Shown: in pieces, positions 1-6,865 of the stretch
How the letters are laid out: the number at the start of each line of letters is the position of its first letter
Position numbering within the stretch: the first letter of the stretch is position 1
Source of the DNA: CAZDOD01 sp964506935
GTDB taxonomy: Bacteria > Desulfobacterota > Zymogenia > Zymogenales > Zymogenaceae
Reading direction: 5' to 3'
Assembly (NCBI GenBank): GCA_964506935.1
Contig: CAZDOD010000112.1
Coordinates: forward strand, 1 to 9,338
DNA: 9,338 nt
Notes under the pieces: model-generated
What the model was told of the DNA's origin: nothing
The model's database searches: none
What the model saw: only the letters and a program-made list of their open reading frames with translations
Translations under genes and position numbers: made by a program

Positions 1-83
1 GGACAAGGCTCCCACTTGTATATATGTTTAATCATCTGAGATGGGGATACCACAAAAATCCGATCGAGAGGGAGGCCAAATCA

Positions 84-122
84 ATGGCCGAAAAATTCAT
101 GAGGTTCAAAACTGGAGTCTAA
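84..122 (+). CDS. possible 12-codon leader ORF upstream of the PLP enzyme gene
   Basis: An ATG at 84 follows a strong purine-rich Shine-Dalgarno (GGAGG at 71-75, 8 bases before the ATG). It opens a 12-codon frame reading MAEKFMRFKTGV that stops with TAA at 120-122, three bases before the ATG of the downstream gene. It is in the same frame as that gene. It could be a translated leader that couples or tunes translation of the enzyme, a former N-terminal extension cut off by a stop codon, or chance. No family is recognisable. The Shine-Dalgarno and the tight spacing are seen; any function is inference. Confidence 0.25.
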   Translation: MAEKFMRFKTGV

Positions 123-125
123 ACA

Positions 126-1202
126 ATGACCAAGAGACCGCTCCTCTTTCAGAAATATCCAAAGCTCAAGGACAAAATCCCATTTAAATCCTTCGGTGAT
201 TATCCAAGCGAAGTTCACCAGCTCAAAAAACTCAGCAAAAAGACGGAGGCCGAGATATGGATAAAGCGGGACGACTCGGCGTCACCGATATACGGCGGGA
301 ACAAATGCCGCATGATGGAGTTTATCATTCCGGATGCCAAAGCAAAGGGCAGAAAATCCCTCGTCACCTGGGGTGCGATAGGCTCAAACCAGGTCCTGTC
401 ATCTGTAATCTACGGGACCCACGAGGATTTTTCCGATATCGTCGCCGTCCACAGCGAACAGCCCTACCAGCCGTATGTCACGAGAAATTTTCTGATCTCA
501 ACGTCCCTGGGCGTAAAACAGGTCTTGGGAAAAAATTCCCTGTCCCTCGTCCTGAAACTATGGTGGGAGTATCTGAAAAGAAAGCTCGGCGGCAAAAGGC
601 CCTACCTCATACCCCTTGTGGGTTCGTCTCCAATCTCGGTTTTGTCTTACTTCGATGCGGCGCTAGAGCTCAAGGAACAGATCGAGAAGGGCGACTGCCC
701 GAGGCCCGATTATATCTTCGTTACGGTCGGCACCGGCGGGACGGCGGCGGGACTCATGCTCGGCTCTTTTGTCCTCGGAGATATCGGGGAGGTCATCGGG
801 GTCAGGGTGATTGAAAAAACCTTCGTAAACGAGATGATGATCTCGTGGGAGATGAAAAGAACTCTGAGATTTTTGAGAAGGCTTGGAGTAGATCTCGGGA
901 TAGGAAAGGTTCGGACGAAAGACATCCACATCATCCACGACTACATCGGGGCGGGATATGCGGAGTCGACCGCGGAGGCCGTCTCCGCCATAAAGCTATT
1001 GGATGAGCTTGAAGATATCACGCTCGACATCACCTACACCGGAAAGACAATGGCCGCGATGCTCGATTTCATTAAGAAAAATAGGGATAAAAAGTTCCTG
1101 TTCTGGCATACTCTAAACACCGTCGATATATCGAAATATACCGATAACCTTCCCAACATCTCGGTGGCGCCGAGGTGTTTCCACAAACATCTTAAGGGCT
1201 AG
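126..1202 (+). CDS. PLP-dependent enzyme, ACC deaminase / D-cysteine desulfhydrase family
   Basis: A 358-residue cytoplasmic fold-type II pyridoxal-phosphate enzyme, about the usual length for the family (roughly 330-350). The start is supported by GGAG at 114-117, 8 bases before the ATG, and by the family-like opening RPLLFQKYPKLKDKIPF. The Schiff-base lysine is Lys60 in YGGNKCR. The substrate-carboxylate loop is GAIGSNQ (84-89; Ser87, Asn88, Gln89). The phosphate-binding glycine loop is VGTGGTAAGL (201-210). The family segments GAGYAEST (275-282) and TYTGKTM (303-309, Tyr304) are present. The late family motif HTGG is here HTLN (His328, Thr329), so the glycine pair is lost. Known members release ammonia from ACC or H2S from D-cysteine; which substrate this one uses cannot be decided. 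It is on the opposite strand from all other genes and converges on the VIT-like gene, so it is probably unrelated to the exporter. Confidence 0.88.
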   Translation: MTKRPLLFQKYPKLKDKIPFKSFGDYPSEVHQLKKLSKKTEAEIWIKRDDSASPIYGGNKCRMMEFIIPDAKAKGRKSLVTWGAIGSNQVLSSVIYGTHEDFSDIVAVHSEQPYQPYVTRNFLISTSLGVKQVLGKNSLSLVLKLWWEYLKRKLGGKRPYLIPLVGSSPISVLSYFDAALELKEQIEKGDCPRPDYIFVTVGTGGTAAGLMLGSFVLGDIGEVIGVRVIEKTFVNEMMISWEMKRTLRFLRRLGVDLGIGKVRTKDIHIIHDYIGAGYAESTAEAVSAIKLLDELEDITLDITYTGKTMAAMLDFIKKNRDKKFLFWHTLNTVDISKYTDNLPNISVAPRCFHKHLKG

Positions 1203-1204
1203 TC

Positions 1205-1227
1205 AGGAGTAAAAATCTCCTTTTTTT
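1205..1227 (+). terminator. short hairpin plus T-tract after the PLP enzyme gene
   Basis: A 5-bp stem (AGGAG 1205-1209 with CTCCT 1217-1221) encloses a 7-base A-rich loop and runs into a T-run (1221-1227), two bases after the stop codon. This is the form of a weak intrinsic terminator for the plus-strand gene. The stem is short, so efficiency is doubtful. Confidence 0.4.
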
Positions 1228-1228
1228 C

Positions 1229-1240
1229 GACCTTTCGGTC
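1229..1240 (-). other. small hairpin with GAAA tetraloop between convergent genes
   Basis: On the minus strand the sequence reads GACC-GAAA-GGTC, a 4-bp stem closed by a GNRA-type tetraloop, 36 bases past the stop of the VIT-like gene. No T-run follows it on the minus strand; on the plus strand a T6 run lies at 1248-1253. It may contribute to transcript ends on either strand, but the stem is very short. Confidence 0.2.
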
Positions 1241-1276
1241 TCCCGAATTTTTTGGACTCTTGATTTTTGGGATTTT

Positions 1277-1753
1277 TTAACCGAAGAACGACGATATCCA
1301 GCTACCCACCTCATGAGTGATAACTATTACCAGTGCGGCGATGAAGAAGTGCTCAAGGATCACCATGATCGGATTTTTCGCCTGCTCCTTCGAGATCATA
1401 TAGCTCAATATCCCCAACAGCGAAAATCCCCATACTATGCTCACCCAGATGGCATTATCCAATTCAAACAGGAGGACTGGGACGATAAATGTGAGAGCAA
1501 AGAAAAATTTGGACAGGAGGGTGGCGATGGTCGATACCCAAATCTCCTTTTCCGTGTGTTTGTTCTCGCTCTCTTCGGATATATGAATGCCGAGGGCGTC
1601 TGAAAAGGCGTCGGCAACGGCGATCGTCAAAATCCCCCCTATGACCACCAGCTTCGAATGGGTGCTCGAATTCAATCCCACCATGAGACCCAGTGTGGTA
1701 ATTATTCCCGATGTCAGCCCGAAACTCAGTCCGGTAACTATTGAATGCCGCAT
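1277..1753 (-). CDS. VIT/CCC1-like small integral membrane protein
   Basis: A 158-residue protein that is almost entirely membrane-embedded, with five predicted helices at about 7-27, 35-55, 73-95, 101-120 and 128-150. Its opening GLSFGLTSGIITTLGLMVGL and the helix-2 stretch VADAFSDALGIHISEESE (47-64) match the vacuolar iron transporter / CCC1 family, whose known members move Fe2+ or Mn2+. It is shorter than typical VIT proteins. The helix 2-3 connection is only about 15 residues (a charged, Glu-rich loop), so the extended metal-binding domain of plant VIT1 is absent. The Asp usual in the first helix (DGxxTT) is replaced by Ser-Gly. Asp48 and Asp52 remain. The start is supported by GGAAG (1763-1767), 9 bases upstream. 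It lies 90 bases after ATPase B, with a good -10 box in the gap, so it may be transcribed on its own. Transport of a divalent metal is likely but not shown. Confidence 0.7.
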   Translation of the reverse strand: MRHSIVTGLSFGLTSGIITTLGLMVGLNSSTHSKLVVIGGILTIAVADAFSDALGIHISEESENKHTEKEIWVSTIATLLSKFFFALTFIVPVLLFELDNAIWVSIVWGFSLLGILSYMISKEQAKNPIMVILEHFFIAALVIVITHEVGSWISSFFG

Positions 1754-1802
1754 TTTTTTAAACTTCCAAAAAAATCTGAAAAGTGGAGTTTACTGATTTT
1801 TT

Positions 1803-1831
1803 ATTATACAACGAAGTTAGTGTAAATTCCA
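1803..1831 (-). promoter_or_regulatory. candidate sigma-70 promoter for the VIT-like gene
   Basis: On the minus strand a consensus -10 hexamer TATAAT (1803-1808) lies 17 bases downstream of a weak -35 candidate TGGAAT (1826-1831). Transcription would start near 1795, giving a leader of about 40 bases before the ATG at 1753. The surrounding 90-base gap is clearly A/T-rich compared with the coding DNA. The -10 is perfect and the -35 poor. Confidence 0.4.
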
Positions 1832-1843
1832 GTGGAAATTTGA

Positions 1844-2809
1844 TTATCTCGCTAAGCGATGGGTGACGTCATCTTCTGCCATGTCCTCAGCGAAGATGAG
1901 CGAGACGAAGACGTCTTCTAGCGACGGCAAGATCTCGTCTATCTGATATACCTCCACCCCGCCGTCCCTCAAGGCGGTCGAGACCTTATTTTTGGTCTTT
2001 TTGACATCTTTGACCACCACATGGAGGTTCCTTCCGAAGACGGCCACCTCCATGACCTCGGGGAGCTTTTCGGCGATCTCGGCCGCCGAGAGGGTGTCTG
2101 ATGTGACTATCTCGATTACACTCCCCGGCATGTATTTCGTCTTTAACTCCTCTGGTGTCCCTAGGGTAATAAGCCGCCCCCGATAAATAAGGCCTAATCT
2201 ATCGCAGTGTTCGGCCTCGTCCATGTAGTGGGTCGTAACGAAAACCGTCGTCCCCATCTCGGCCATCTTCGTGATCAGCTCCCAGAAGTCCCTCCTCGAC
2301 GCGGGGTCGACGCCGCTTGTTGGCTCATCGAGAAAAAGGAGCTTCGGCTCGTGGAGGACGGCACACCCGAGTGCAAGCCTCTGCTTCCACCCCACCGGGA
2401 GGTCACCCGTAACCATGTCCCTTTTAGTGGAAAGCCCCGCCATATCTAGCGCCCACTCATAGCGCTCCTTCCTTTTTTGGGGAGGGACATTATATATGCC
2501 GCCGTAGAACTCGATATTTTCCAAGACCGTAAGATCGTCATACAAGGAAAATTTCTGGGACATATAGCCGATGTTCTCCTTGATTTTTTCGACCTCACGA
2601 TAGACGTCATAGCCCAGGACTTCGGCGTCGCCGGACGTGGGCATTAGGATACCCGTCAGCATCCTGATGGCGGTCGATTTTCCGGCGCCGTTCGGGCCGA
2701 GAAAGCCGAAGACCTCCCCCCGCGCCACCGAAAAGCTCACATGGTCGACGGCGACGAAATCTCCGAATCTACGGGTCAGGTTCTCTACTCTAAGTGCGAC
2801 ATCAAGCAT
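1844..2809 (-). CDS. ABC exporter ATPase B (YbhF C-half-like), degenerate signature motif
   Basis: A 321-residue cytoplasmic ATP-binding subunit of an ABC-2 type drug or toxin exporter. Motifs in order: Walker A GPNGAGKST (38-46), Q-loop Gln85 in GYMSQ, signature position LPVGW (137-141) in place of LSGGQ, Walker B LLFLDE (157-162) with catalytic Glu162, D-loop SGVDP, and H-loop His194 in VTTHYMDEAE. The ~100-residue C-terminal extension is typical of the CcmA/DrrA-like group. An LPxGxKQRLAL signature is, to my recollection, usual for the C-terminal ATPase half of YbhF-like proteins. The gene starts 10 bases after permease 2, with GGGGGA just before the ATG. It would pair with ATPase A and contribute the intact Walker A, Walker B and His of the canonical ATP site. 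Confidence 0.9.
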   Translation of the reverse strand: MLDVALRVENLTRRFGDFVAVDHVSFSVARGEVFGFLGPNGAGKSTAIRMLTGILMPTSGDAEVLGYDVYREVEKIKENIGYMSQKFSLYDDLTVLENIEFYGGIYNVPPQKRKERYEWALDMAGLSTKRDMVTGDLPVGWKQRLALGCAVLHEPKLLFLDEPTSGVDPASRRDFWELITKMAEMGTTVFVTTHYMDEAEHCDRLGLIYRGRLITLGTPEELKTKYMPGSVIEIVTSDTLSAAEIAEKLPEVMEVAVFGRNLHVVVKDVKKTKNKVSTALRDGGVEVYQIDEILPSLEDVFVSLIFAEDMAEDDVTHRLAR

Positions 2810-2819
2810 ATATCCCCCG

Positions 2820-3974
2820 CTACTTCAGCCTCTTTCTGAATCTTGTAAAGCTAAGCCCCACCGTCAGCACCCCCAGAAGAAACAGCCCCAATAGATCGGG
2901 CCAGTGCTCTAAAAAACCTGTCCCTTTCAGGAAAATCCCGCGAAGTATCTTTAGCATATATCTCAGGGGATCAAAATAGGTCAAGACCCTGATAGCCTTC
3001 GGCATCGATTCAATCGGAAAGACGAATCCCGAAAGGAGCATGGCCGGAAAGAAGAACAAAAACGTGCTCATCATTGCCTCCTGCTGGGTCTTCGAGACCG
3101 TCGAGATAAAAAGCCCCACGCCCAATATTGGGGTAAGGAAAAAAGCCGTTGCGAAAAAAAGGAAGATCACGCTCCCTTTGAAGGGCACCCCGAACCAGAG
3201 AATTCCCACTGTGGTTATTAAAACGACGTTTACATAGCCGATGATTACAAAGGGGAAGAGCTTTCCGAAGATCAGTTCTATCGGCCGAATCGGAGTCACG
3301 ATGAGCTGCTCCATAGTCCCGATCTCCCTCTCTTTGACTATCGCCATGGAGGTCAGCATCACCGAGATCAGGGTCAAAAGGAGTGCGATAATCCCGGGCA
3401 CGAAGAAGTTTCGGCTCTCCAGCTCCTCGTTATACCATGTCCGCTCCACCAGCTTTATCCTCGAGATATTTATCGGGATGTTTGATTCCTGCCAGATCGA
3501 AATCCCCCTGAGCTTTTCGATTTTTTCTAGAAGGATCGACTCGGTGTAGGAGTTTATTATCCTGTTTATGTATCCTATCGAAACCGAGGCGCTGGAGGAA
3601 TCCGTGCCGTCGACGACGATAAGTATCTCCGCCCCGCCACCTCCTTTTAGCGCCGTGCCGAATCCCTTCTTGACATATATAAATGTATCAATGGTTCCCC
3701 TGTCCATGAGAAGATCGGCCTCCTTTGGGGAATTCAGGTAGTGTGTTATATCGAAATAATCGGTCGAATCGAACCTCGCGATAAACTCCCGGCTCGATAC
3801 CGTCCTGTCGTCGTCGAGGATCGCCATGGATATTTTCTTTACGTCCATGTCGGCGGCGTATCCCAAGATTATCAACTGGATTATGGCGGGGACAAAGAGC
3901 ATGACCCGCATCCTCTTATCCCGAAAGAGCTGGATGAATTCCTTTCTCAAGATATGTAATATTCGCTCTCGCAA
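2820..3974 (-). CDS. ABC-2 type exporter permease 2 (YbhR-like)
   Basis: A 384-residue inner-membrane subunit of the ABC-2 / YhhJ-YbhR permease group, of normal family length. It has an amphipathic N-terminus (RKEFIQLFRDKRMR), TM1 at about 22-41, a large periplasmic domain at about 42-188, and a five-helix block: about 190-212, 236-260, 267-291, 298-318 and 358-377. The family marker KEREIGTMEQLIVTPIRP (214-231) sits on the cytoplasmic loop after TM2, where the ATPase is contacted. RTWYNEELESRNFFVPG (178-194) precedes TM2; the common NP is NE here. The start is TTG at 3974, supported by AGGA 7 bases upstream; the next in-frame Met would remove the N-terminal amphipathic helix. It is clearly paralogous to permease 1 over its length, including a shared SSRE..(S/A)(K/R)FDS periplasmic segment. 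The two presumably form a heterodimeric channel. Confidence 0.9.
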   Translation of the reverse strand: MRERILHILRKEFIQLFRDKRMRVMLFVPAIIQLIILGYAADMDVKKISMAILDDDRTVSSREFIARFDSTDYFDITHYLNSPKEADLLMDRGTIDTFIYVKKGFGTALKGGGGAEILIVVDGTDSSSASVSIGYINRIINSYTESILLEKIEKLRGISIWQESNIPINISRIKLVERTWYNEELESRNFFVPGIIALLLTLISVMLTSMAIVKEREIGTMEQLIVTPIRPIELIFGKLFPFVIIGYVNVVLITTVGILWFGVPFKGSVIFLFFATAFFLTPILGVGLFISTVSKTQQEAMMSTFLFFFPAMLLSGFVFPIESMPKAIRVLTYFDPLRYMLKILRGIFLKGTGFLEHWPDLLGLFLLGVLTVGLSFTRFRKRLK

Positions 3975-3981
3975 CTTATTA

Positions 3982-3985
3982 TCCT
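3982..3985 (-). promoter_or_regulatory. ribosome-binding site deciding the TTG start of permease 2
   Basis: AGGA on the minus strand overlaps the TAG stop codon of permease 1 and lies 7 bases upstream of the TTG at 3974-3972. This spacing supports the non-ATG start and suggests that translation of the two permeases is linked. Confidence 0.55.
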
Positions 3986-5114
3986 ATAATTTCTTTTTCA
4001 GCCTCTTTATAGCCATAAAAACCACAAAAAGTGTAAATATCGAAAGCAGCAGCCCCTCCCCCCAGAGGACGTAAAGCCCAACCCCTTTTAAGAAAATCCC
4101 CTTTAGGATCGTAACGAAATAGCGAGCCGGGACGACATACGTCAATGCCTGTATGATCTTCGGCATATTGCTTATCGGAAAGGCGAAGCCCGAAAGCAAA
4201 AAGGCCGGAAGAAACGTTGTTATTATCGCTATCTGGCTCGCCAGAAGCTGCTTTCTGGTAATGATCGATATCAGTGTCCCGTATGCCATCGCCCCCACCA
4301 TAAATATAAGCGTGAAGACAAAGAGGAGGATAAAGCTCCCTTTTATTGGGACGCCGAAAATTAGGGTCCCGACGAGCACCGCGAGTATGAAGTCCACTAG
4401 CCCGAGCCCGACATAGGGAACGATCTTTCCGACTACGAGTTCGGTCGCCCTTATCGGTGTTGAGATAAGCTGCTCCATCGTCCCCCGCTCCCACTCGCGT
4501 GCCACGGTAAGCGAGGTCAAAAGCCCGGCTATGATCATCATTATTACTGCTATGAGCCCAGGGATGATGAAGTTCTTGCTCAAGAGTTCGGGATTGAACC
4601 AGACCCTGACCCTCGCGTCAATGGGCAGCTCGAAAGCCGTTACCCCGGCCCTTCGGAGTCCGGAGAGGATGTACTGTTCGGAATAGTCCGAAACTACGAC
4701 GGATACGTAGCCCGTCAGAACCTGCGCCGTGAGCGGATCGGTGCCGTCGACGATGAGCTGTATCTCGCTCCCCCTCCCGACCTTCATATCTTTTGAGAAT
4801 CCCTGCGGGATGATTATCGCCGCCACTATTTTACCGTTGTCCATCAACCTGATTACGTCGTCGTAGTTGTCTATGTAGGTTACAATGTTAAAATACTCTA
4901 TCGAATCGAATTTTGATATCAACTCCCGGCTTGACGAGGTCTTATCCATATCGAAGATTGCGGTCTTTGCGTCGGTCACATCGAGTTTCAACGCCCATCC
5001 GAAGAGGACTATCATGAGCATCGGGATGCCGAGAGCGAGGAGGAGGCTTCGGGTATCCCGAACTATCTGTAGCCACTCCTTTTTGGCCACGGCCCTGATT
5101 CGCCTTATCTTCAT
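3984..5114 (-). CDS. ABC-2 type exporter permease 1 (YbhS-like)
   Basis: A 376-residue inner-membrane permease of the ABC-2 / YbhS group. It has an N-terminal cytoplasmic helix (VAKKEWLQIVRDTRS), TM1 at about 22-44, a periplasmic domain at about 45-180 and helices at about 182-205, 230-253, 259-283, 292-313 and 348-368. The family marker REWERGTMEQLISTPIRA (206-223) follows TM2. WFNPELLSKNFIIPG (172-186) precedes TM2 and LSGFAFPISNMP (307-318) follows TM5; both are strongly YbhS-like from memory. Its ATG overlaps the TGA of ATPase A in an ATGA junction (5111-5114), which indicates translational coupling and a direct partnership with ATPase A. With permease 2 it should form the membrane channel of the exporter. 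The substrate is unknown. Confidence 0.92.
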   Translation of the reverse strand: MKIRRIRAVAKKEWLQIVRDTRSLLLALGIPMLMIVLFGWALKLDVTDAKTAIFDMDKTSSSRELISKFDSIEYFNIVTYIDNYDDVIRLMDNGKIVAAIIIPQGFSKDMKVGRGSEIQLIVDGTDPLTAQVLTGYVSVVVSDYSEQYILSGLRRAGVTAFELPIDARVRVWFNPELLSKNFIIPGLIAVIMMIIAGLLTSLTVAREWERGTMEQLISTPIRATELVVGKIVPYVGLGLVDFILAVLVGTLIFGVPIKGSFILLFVFTLIFMVGAMAYGTLISIITRKQLLASQIAIITTFLPAFLLSGFAFPISNMPKIIQALTYVVPARYFVTILKGIFLKGVGLYVLWGEGLLLSIFTLFVVFMAIKRLKKKL

Positions 5115-6037
5115 CTTTTATCCGAAAGCTCGAAAAATACGTCCTCAAGGGACGGGATTATTTTCCTTACTGAGATCGACCCGACATCCGCCTTTTTCAG
5201 CAGGGTCTCGATATTTTTTTGACCTGGCCCGCCAGCGGAGATTGATATGTGCAGCTTGTCTCCGAAGAAGACCACGTTGCTTATCCCCCGTGTGTCTTGA
5301 AGCAGGCCCTGTGCCTTTCTCCCATCTTCAGCCCTTATCTCGAAAACATCGGCTCTGATCCTCTTTCTTATCTCCTCCGGTGAATCTGAGACGAGAAGCT
5401 TCCCATCATCCATGATCCCGACCTTGTGGCACCTGTCGGCCTCGTCCATGTATGGTGTCGAAACGAATATCGTGACCCCCTCCTTCAAAAGCTCGTAGAG
5501 GATCTTCCAAAATTCCCTCCTCGATACGGGGTCGACGCCGTTTGTCGGCTCGTCCAAAAGTAGGAGGTCGGGTGTGTGGATGAGTGCACAGGCGAGCCCC
5601 AATTTTTGCTTCATGCCGCCGGAGAGCTTTCCGGCGAGGCGGTCGAGAAACGGCGAGAGTCGGGAAAATTCCATGAGCCTATCAAATCTTTTATCCTTCT
5701 CACCCCTTGAGACAAGATACAGGTCGGCGTAAAAATCAATGTTCTCCTTTACCGTCAGGTCTTCGTAGAGGCCGAAACGCTGGGACATATAGCCGATCTT
5801 TTCTTTTGCCGCCTCGGGGTCTTTTGTCACATCAACCCCGAGGACATTCGCCTCCCCATCATCCGGTCTTAAGATACCGGCAAGTATCCTCATGGTCGTG
5901 GTCTTCCCCGCCCCGTCGGGGCCGATGAGTCCAAATATCTCCCCCCTCTCGACCATGAGATCGAGGGAGTCGACGGCCCTGACCTGTGGGTAGGTCTTGG
6001 TGAGATTTACGGTCTTTATGGCGGGTGCCTGCGGCAA
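5111..6037 (-). CDS. ABC exporter ATPase A (YbhF N-half-like), H-loop His replaced by Pro
   Basis: A 308-residue cytoplasmic ATP-binding subunit. Motifs in order: Walker A GPDGAGKTT (39-47; Asp where Asn is usual), Q-loop Gln86 in GYMSQ, canonical signature LSGGM (138-142), Walker B LLLLDE (158-163) with Glu163, D-loop NGVDP, then STPYMDEAD with Pro195 (codon CCA at 5455-5453) where the switch histidine is expected. The GPDGAGKTT variant and a non-His residue at the switch are, as I recall, features of the N-terminal ATPase half of YbhF-like fusions. The start is TTG at 6037, preceded by AAAGGGG about 10 bases upstream; the next in-frame Met (residue 28) would delete the first beta strand. 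It overlaps permease 1 by four bases. It probably donates the working signature loop to ATPase B and forms a degenerate site itself. Confidence 0.9.
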   Translation of the reverse strand: MPQAPAIKTVNLTKTYPQVRAVDSLDLMVERGEIFGLIGPDGAGKTTTMRILAGILRPDDGEANVLGVDVTKDPEAAKEKIGYMSQRFGLYEDLTVKENIDFYADLYLVSRGEKDKRFDRLMEFSRLSPFLDRLAGKLSGGMKQKLGLACALIHTPDLLLLDEPTNGVDPVSRREFWKILYELLKEGVTIFVSTPYMDEADRCHKVGIMDDGKLLVSDSPEEIRKRIRADVFEIRAEDGRKAQGLLQDTRGISNVVFFGDKLHISISAGGPGQKNIETLLKKADVGSISVRKIIPSLEDVFFELSDKR

Positions 6038-6047
6038 AATCTTTCTA

Positions 6048-6054
6048 CCCCTTT
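6048..6054 (-). promoter_or_regulatory. ribosome-binding site for the TTG start of ATPase A
   Basis: AAAGGGG on the minus strand lies in the 30-base gap after the adaptor gene, 10 bases before TTG at 6037-6035. It is slightly far but is the only good Shine-Dalgarno in the gap, and it supports initiation at TTG. Confidence 0.45.
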
Positions 6055-6067
6055 ATAGAAATCGCTT

Positions 6068-6862
6068 TTACTCTGATATCTTTATCACGGCATCTGCCGG
6101 CATTCCGGGCTTCAGGGCGAGGTCCCTGTTTTCAAGCTCTATCTTCACGCCGAAGACGAGCTTTGTCCTCTCGTCCTCGGTCTGGACGTTCTTTGGCGTA
6201 AACTCCGGCTCCTGGGAGATAAAGGTGACCACACCAACAAAATCCCTTCCGGGGTAGGAATCAACATTGATAGTTGCCTCATCACCGAGGGCAATAAGCC
6301 CCATCATGGGCTCGCTCACATATATCTTTATCCACAAATGACTGATATCCGCGATTGTGAGGATCGGGACGCCCGGAAAGACGACCTCGCCCGGCTCAAT
6401 ATTTTTCGATAAGACCACACCCGTTATAGGCGATGTGATTTCGGAGTCGGAGAGTGTGGCGTCCAAGAGATCAAGCTGGGACTTCGCCGATAGATAGAGG
6501 GTTTCTGTCCTGTCGAGATCCATCCTCGACACCCCTCCGGCGTAATAGAGTTCCCTCATACGACCGAGATTTTTTTCGGCCTCACCCAAGACCGCCTCGG
6601 CCCCGATTCTCTGGGCGTCCAATTCCTTAGACTCTATTTCAGCCAACAGCTCCCCCTCGTTCACCTGATCACCTTCGCCGACCAGGATATTTTTGACCTC
6701 CCCCGAAATCCTCGTGCTCACGTCAATCTCCGTGGCCTCGATCGTCCCGGAGCCGTAGATCACATCATCCGGCCCCTTTTTTCTCAAGATAAAAAATAGT
6801 GTCGTCCCCAAAACAACAACCAAGATAACTATGGGAATGATAATCTTCTTTTTATCGGCCAT
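6068..6862 (-). CDS. HlyD/YbhG-type membrane-fusion (periplasmic adaptor) protein
   Basis: A 264-residue adaptor that links the inner-membrane ABC pump to the outer-membrane channel. One N-terminal anchor helix (7-26) follows MADKKK. The split lipoyl domain is at about 41-79 (GTIEATEIDVSTRISGEV..) and 138-172 (SEITSPITGVVLSKNIEPGE). Between them lies an alpha-hairpin of about 58 residues (80-137), with the turn near YYAGGVSRMD. A beta-barrel domain follows, containing PEFTPKNVQTEDERTKLVFG (218-237), typical of YbhG-like adaptors, and ends at KPGMPADAVI. It is shorter than E. coli YbhG (about 330 residues), chiefly in the hairpin. It starts 3 bases after the TetR stop, with AAGGGG 6 bases before the ATG inside the end of the tetR gene, so the two are co-transcribed and probably co-translated. 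Confidence 0.9.
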   Translation of the reverse strand: MADKKKIIIPIVILVVVLGTTLFFILRKKGPDDVIYGSGTIEATEIDVSTRISGEVKNILVGEGDQVNEGELLAEIESKELDAQRIGAEAVLGEAEKNLGRMRELYYAGGVSRMDLDRTETLYLSAKSQLDLLDATLSDSEITSPITGVVLSKNIEPGEVVFPGVPILTIADISHLWIKIYVSEPMMGLIALGDEATINVDSYPGRDFVGVVTFISQEPEFTPKNVQTEDERTKLVFGVKIELENRDLALKPGMPADAVIKISE

Positions 6863-6865
6863 AAT

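Noticed and set aside
3..19. Inverted repeat ACAAG...CTTGT at the left edge as a terminator or operator
   Set aside because: The arms are only five bases with no T-run, and nothing is visible upstream to interpret it.
257..814. 185-codon open frame on the plus strand inside the PLP enzyme gene
   Set aside because: It overlaps a gene with full family motifs, is rich in Arg, Gly and Pro from out-of-frame reading, and shows no domain.
4885..5358. 157-codon plus-strand frame antisense across the ATPase A / permease 1 junction
   Set aside because: It spans two clearly real genes on the other strand, and its composition is Arg/Ser-rich without any motif.
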